This document shows, piece after piece, positions 61,091 to 64,000 of a stretch of DNA of 64,000 nucleotides; position 1 is the stretch's first letter; every line of letters starts with the position of its first letter. The stretch covers positions 186,001 to 250,000 of the forward strand of contig NZ_FOUK01000004.1 in assembly GCF_900114845.1 (NCBI RefSeq), written 5' to 3'. This DNA comes from Pimelobacter simplex. GTDB taxonomy: Bacteria > Actinomycetota > Actinomycetes > Propionibacteriales > Nocardioidaceae. Below the pieces are notes generated by a model that worked only from the letters and a program-made list of their open reading frames with translations, searched no databases and was not told the DNA's origin. Position numbers and translations under genes: made by a program.

Positions 61091-62209
61091 CTACTCGCCG
61101 ATCTTGAAGCAGCCGAGCTCCTTGCGGAACTCGACCCGGGTCCACACCGCGCGGTGGTCGGAGATCGCCGAGCGCAGCACCGCCGACTGCAGCGGCGTGA
61201 ACCAGCCGTCGTGCAGGACGTAGTCGATCCGGTTGCGCGGGGCGCGCGCCGGGACGGTGTTCCCCGACCCGGTGCCGACCGCCCAGACGTCGCCGAGGCC
61301 GGCCGTGCGCAGCACCTGCAGGGGCGCCGTCCCGGGGCCGGCGTTGAGGTCGCCGCCGAAGATCTTGGGGTTCGGGTCGGCCGCCAGGATCTGCACGGTG
61401 GCGCGCGCCTGCGCCATCCGGGCGGTGCCGGCGCCCTGGTCGAAGTGCGTCGAGTAGACGCTGATGGTCGTCCCGTCGACGTTGATCGCCGCGTGCAGCA
61501 GGCCCCGCTGCTCGCGCCCGCCGGCGACCGGCAGGAGGGTGTTGCGCCACGTGGTCACCGGGAACCGGGACAGGATCGCGTTCCCGATCGGCCCGGAGCG
61601 GCCGCTGCGCTGGTTGCCGCCGTAGACCCAGTTCAGACCGGTCGCCTCGCCGAGCGCCTCGGCCTGGCGGATGCCGCCGGTGCGCGAGCGGCCCTCGTCG
61701 ACCTCCTGGAGCAGGACGACGTCCGCCTTCCAGGAGGTGATCTCCTTGGCGATCGCGCGCAGGTCGACCCGCTCCTCGGGCGTCGCCGCGTGGTGGATGT
61801 TGAACGAGAGCACCGTCAGCGGCCGCTTCAGCGGGGCCGACGGGCACAGCGACGACGGGATGCTCGGCAGCGGCGGCAGCGGCTCGCCCCGGGTCGGCTC
61901 GTAGCCCGACGACGGGGGAGCGGGGACCGTGGTCGCCTCGCTGCCGCTCCCGGGGCCGGCGCCGGGCGGCTGCGCCGGGTCGTGCGCACCCTGGACGACG
62001 AACACGATCCCGACCACCAGCAGCACCACGACCGCCGCCGCCACCGTCGCCACCTGGACCGCCGGGCTCGCCCCGGGGGCGGCCTTGGGTGGCGCTGGCT
62101 TGGGTGGCGCCGGCTGGGGCTGGGGCTCGTCGGGAGCGGGCTCGTCGGCGGCGGGCTCGTCGGCGGCGGGCTCGTCGCTGTCCGGCTCCGGCGGACCCTC
62201 GTCGTTCAC
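61091..62209 (-). CDS. Membrane-anchored endonuclease/exonuclease/phosphatase-family protein
   Basis: 372 residues. Acidic-Pro-rich cytosolic tail with repeated DEPAA units, one membrane helix (about 55-75), a Pro-rich spacer, then an EEP domain: TVLSFNIHHAAT, LLQEVDEG (catalytic Glu), FGGDLNAG (Asp/Asn) and AISDHRAVW (Asp/His). Extracytoplasmic phosphodiesterase or sphingomyelinase-like activity is possible. GTG 62209 chosen; no clear ribosome site, possibly leaderless. Confidence 0.82.
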   Translation of the reverse strand: MNDEGPPEPDSDEPAADEPAADEPAPDEPQPQPAPPKPAPPKAAPGASPAVQVATVAAAVVVLLVVGIVFVVQGAHDPAQPPGAGPGSGSEATTVPAPPSSGYEPTRGEPLPPLPSIPSSLCPSAPLKRPLTVLSFNIHHAATPEERVDLRAIAKEITSWKADVVLLQEVDEGRSRTGGIRQAEALGEATGLNWVYGGNQRSGRSGPIGNAILSRFPVTTWRNTLLPVAGGREQRGLLHAAINVDGTTISVYSTHFDQGAGTARMAQARATVQILAADPNPKIFGGDLNAGPGTAPLQVLRTAGLGDVWAVGTGSGNTVPARAPRNRIDYVLHDGWFTPLQSAVLRSAISDHRAVWTRVEFRKELGCFKIGE

Positions 62210-62244
62210 GGGGCTATTCAACCGGGCCGGCGGTCAGGACCGGA

Positions 62245-62733
62245 TCAGGCCGGGGTCTCGGCCTCGGCCTTGATCCGCTCGAGGGTCTGCCGGATGCCGC
62301 GGCGCAGCTCGTCGGTGAAGCCGTCCTGGCCGCCGAGCACGATCTTGGTCAGCACCATCGAGAGCCCGGACACGCCGTCCGGGGTCTCCCGGCGCTCGGT
62401 GAGCCGGGTGCCGCCGTCGGCGGTGGGCTCGAGCTCGAAGGACCACACCGTCCGGTTCTCCTTGATCCGGAAGGCGAAGTCACCGGGCGTCGTCGCCGTC
62501 GGCGGCTGGAAGCGGACCACCTTGCCGCCGGTGGGCCAGCGCTTGATGCCCTGCTTGTTGAGGTTGCTGAAGCTCGCGCCCAGCTTGACCACCCCACCCT
62601 TGACGGTGGACTTCACCACCTGCGGGCTGCGCCGGGACATCGCGGGGATGTCGGTGACCAGGCTCCACACCTTGTCGGTGGGCGCGGCGATCTCGATCGA
62701 GTCCTCGATCAGCTTCTCGTACGTGTCGGCCAT
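62245..62733 (-). CDS. SRPBCC-family (START-like) protein
   Basis: 162 residues: EDSIEIAAPTDKVWSLVTDI at the N-terminus and a C-terminal amphipathic helix (ELRRGIRQTLERIKAEAE) are the START-like fold ends. Such proteins bind hydrophobic ligands. ATG at 62733. Function unknown. Confidence 0.85.
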   Translation of the reverse strand: MADTYEKLIEDSIEIAAPTDKVWSLVTDIPAMSRRSPQVVKSTVKGGVVKLGASFSNLNKQGIKRWPTGGKVVRFQPPTATTPGDFAFRIKENRTVWSFELEPTADGGTRLTERRETPDGVSGLSMVLTKIVLGGQDGFTDELRRGIRQTLERIKAEAETPA

Positions 62734-62810
62734 GGCCGGACGCTACCCGCAAGTAGCAGACCGACGGTATGTGAGCCGCGCCACAGATCCGCCGAGCAGC
62801 CCCGACGACG

Positions 62811-64000
62811 TCAGTCCCGCGCGGCCCACCACTCCCGCAGCGCCGCGGCGGCGTCCTCGGGAGCCATCGGCCCGTTGTCGAGCCGCAGGTCGAGCAGGAA
62901 CCGGTAGGCCTGGCCGACCTCGCGGCCGGGGCCGATGCCGAGGATCTCCATGATCTGGTTGCCGTCGAGGTCGGGCCGCAGGGCGGCGAGCTCCTCCTCG
63001 GCGGCCAGGCGGTCGATCCGGGCCTCCAGGTCGTCGTAGGTACGGCGGAGCCGGTCGGCCTTGCGCTTGTTGCGGGTGGTGCAGTCGGCGCGGGTGAGCA
63101 CGTGCAGGCGCTCGAGCTGGTCGCCGGCGTCGCGGACGTAGCGGCGGACGGCGGAGTCGGTCCACTCGCCGGAGCCGTAGCCGTGGAAGCGCAGGTGCAG
63201 CTCGACCAGGTCGCCGACGGCGTCGGTCTGGTCGTTGGAGAAGCGGAGCGCCTTCATCCGCTTGCGGGTGAGCTTGGCGCCCACGACGTCGTGGTGGTGG
63301 AAGGTGACGACGCCGTCGTCCTGGAAGCGGCGGGTCCGCGGCTTGCCGACGTCGTGCATGAGCGCGGCGAAGCGGGAGACGAAGTCGGGGCCCTCGGGGA
63401 GGCCGGCGCGGGCGGCGAGGCGCGGCTCGAGGTCGATCGCCTGCTCCAGCACGGTCAGGGTGTGCTCGTAGACGTCCTTGTGGCGGTGGTGCTCGTCGCG
63501 CTCCAGCTTGAGCGCCGGCAGCTCGGGCAGCACGTGGTCGGCGAGCCCGGTGTCGACGAGGAGCGCCAGGCCGAGACGGGGGTGGGGGGCGCAGATCAGC
63601 TTGACCAGCTCGTCGCGCACCCGCTCGGCGGAGATGATGTCGATCCGGCCGGCCATCTCGGTCATCGCCCGGACGACGTCCGGGTCGACGGTGAAGCCGA
63701 GCTGCGCGGCGAAGCGCGCGGCCCGCATCATCCGCAGCGGGTCGTCGGAGAAGGACTGCTCGGGGGTGCCGGGGGTCCGCAGCACCCGGTGGGCGAGGTC
63801 GACGACGCCGCCGAACGGGTCCTCGAGCTCGCGGCCGGGCAGCCGCACCGCCATCGCATTGACGGTGAAGTCGCGCCGTCCCAGGTCGCCGGCCAGGCTG
63901 TCGCCGTACTTGACCTGCGGCTTGCGGCTGTGGGGGTCGTAGGCCTCGGAGCGGTACGTCGTCACCTCGACGACCCAGTCGCCCTTGCGGCAGCCGATGG
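62811..64000 (-). CDS. pcnA: CCA-adding tRNA nucleotidyltransferase (5' end outside window)
   Basis: The frame remains open to base 64000, so the N-terminal nucleotidyltransferase catalytic DxD is off the edge. Visible: RRDFTVNAMAVRLPG, DPLRMMRAARFAAQLGF (nucleotide-specifying region) and an HD domain (ALMHDVGKPRTR) near the middle of the visible part. It matures or repairs the 3' CCA of tRNAs. The HD-containing type is normal for actinobacteria. Confidence 0.94.
   Translation of the reverse strand, partial: IGCRKGDWVVEVTTYRSEAYDPHSRKPQVKYGDSLAGDLGRRDFTVNAMAVRLPGRELEDPFGGVVDLAHRVLRTPGTPEQSFSDDPLRMMRAARFAAQLGFTVDPDVVRAMTEMAGRIDIISAERVRDELVKLICAPHPRLGLALLVDTGLADHVLPELPALKLERDEHHRHKDVYEHTLTVLEQAIDLEPRLAARAGLPEGPDFVSRFAALMHDVGKPRTRRFQDDGVVTFHHHDVVGAKLTRKRMKALRFSNDQTDAVGDLVELHLRFHGYGSGEWTDSAVRRYVRDAGDQLERLHVLTRADCTTRNKRKADRLRRTYDDLEARIDRLAAEEELAALRPDLDGNQIMEILGIGPGREVGQAYRFLLDLRLDNGPMAPEDAAAALREWWAARD

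Overview
The window is a high-GC actinobacterial chromosome segment with strong G/C preference at codon third positions, many GTG starts and many 1-8 bp ATGA/GTGA gene overlaps. Gene content (nrdAB under a cobalamin riboswitch, ino1 with a PadR regulator, the rpsF-ssb-rpsR-rplI and dnaB block, pcnA at the right edge) and a small dispersed repeat (GTCGAGCYTGTCGAGAC) inside coding genes point to the Nocardioidaceae, most likely Nocardioides or a close relative. This taxonomic placement is inference. No tRNA, rRNA, CRISPR array or insertion sequence was found.

Layout. 1-2.5 kb: end of a branched-chain amino acid exporter (azlC/azlD), a TetR regulator facing a VOC-fold protein, and a small membrane protein. 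2.5-10.1 kb: class Ia ribonucleotide reductase nrdAB (minus) and a BtuFCD-type importer followed by a chelatase/ferredoxin fusion (plus), each with its own cobalamin riboswitch, head to head. 10-16.7 kb: scoAB CoA-transferase with a divergent IclR regulator, a 3-hydroxyisobutyryl-CoA hydrolase, and a MerR-controlled drug-type ABC exporter. 16.7-18.7 kb: a DUF4185-like secreted protein and a VanY-type peptidase.

18.7-27.8 kb is the most unusual metabolic locus. It holds a 39-residue peptide gene with a strong ribosome binding site, an E1/RRE-like partner, an S15 hydrolase, a YcaO enzyme and an MFS exporter in one minus-strand operon. Next to it are a siderophore-type binding protein and a divergent FecCD-type importer operon (two permeases, an ATPase) ending in a SagB-like flavin oxidase. 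Two Fur-family palindromes sit before the peptide gene and between the binding protein and the importer. I read this as a candidate azol(in)e-type RiPP tied to metal uptake, possibly a ribosomally made metallophore.

27.8-38.2 kb: conserved small genes, the chromate transporter chrA, a small accessory patch (Cas2-fold SinR-like and DUF3892 proteins plus gene debris), dnaB with a cluster of DnaA-like boxes upstream, a MATE exporter, and the ribosomal/SSB operon ending at a strong terminator.

38.4-43.4 kb is a second candidate novel system inserted opposite rpsF. Three overlapping genes encode a GAF sensor with a degenerate histidine-kinase-like ATPase domain, a receiver domain fused to an aminoglycoside-phosphotransferase-like kinase, and a four-helix membrane protein resembling the S-4TM pore-forming effectors of conflict systems. 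Codon usage there is less G/C-extreme than in its neighbours.

43.4-64 kb is mostly cell-envelope and housekeeping: a double-FHA HtrA-like protease, endonuclease IV, lipoproteins, a FemX-like transferase paired with an alanine-racemase-like enzyme, a GT87 glycosyltransferase, a class A PBP with a SigE-type sigma factor and its membrane partner, PadR-ino1, a formamidase with MarR and AmiC-like sensors, an exonuclease/endonuclease/phosphatase-family protein, an SRPBCC protein and truncated pcnA.
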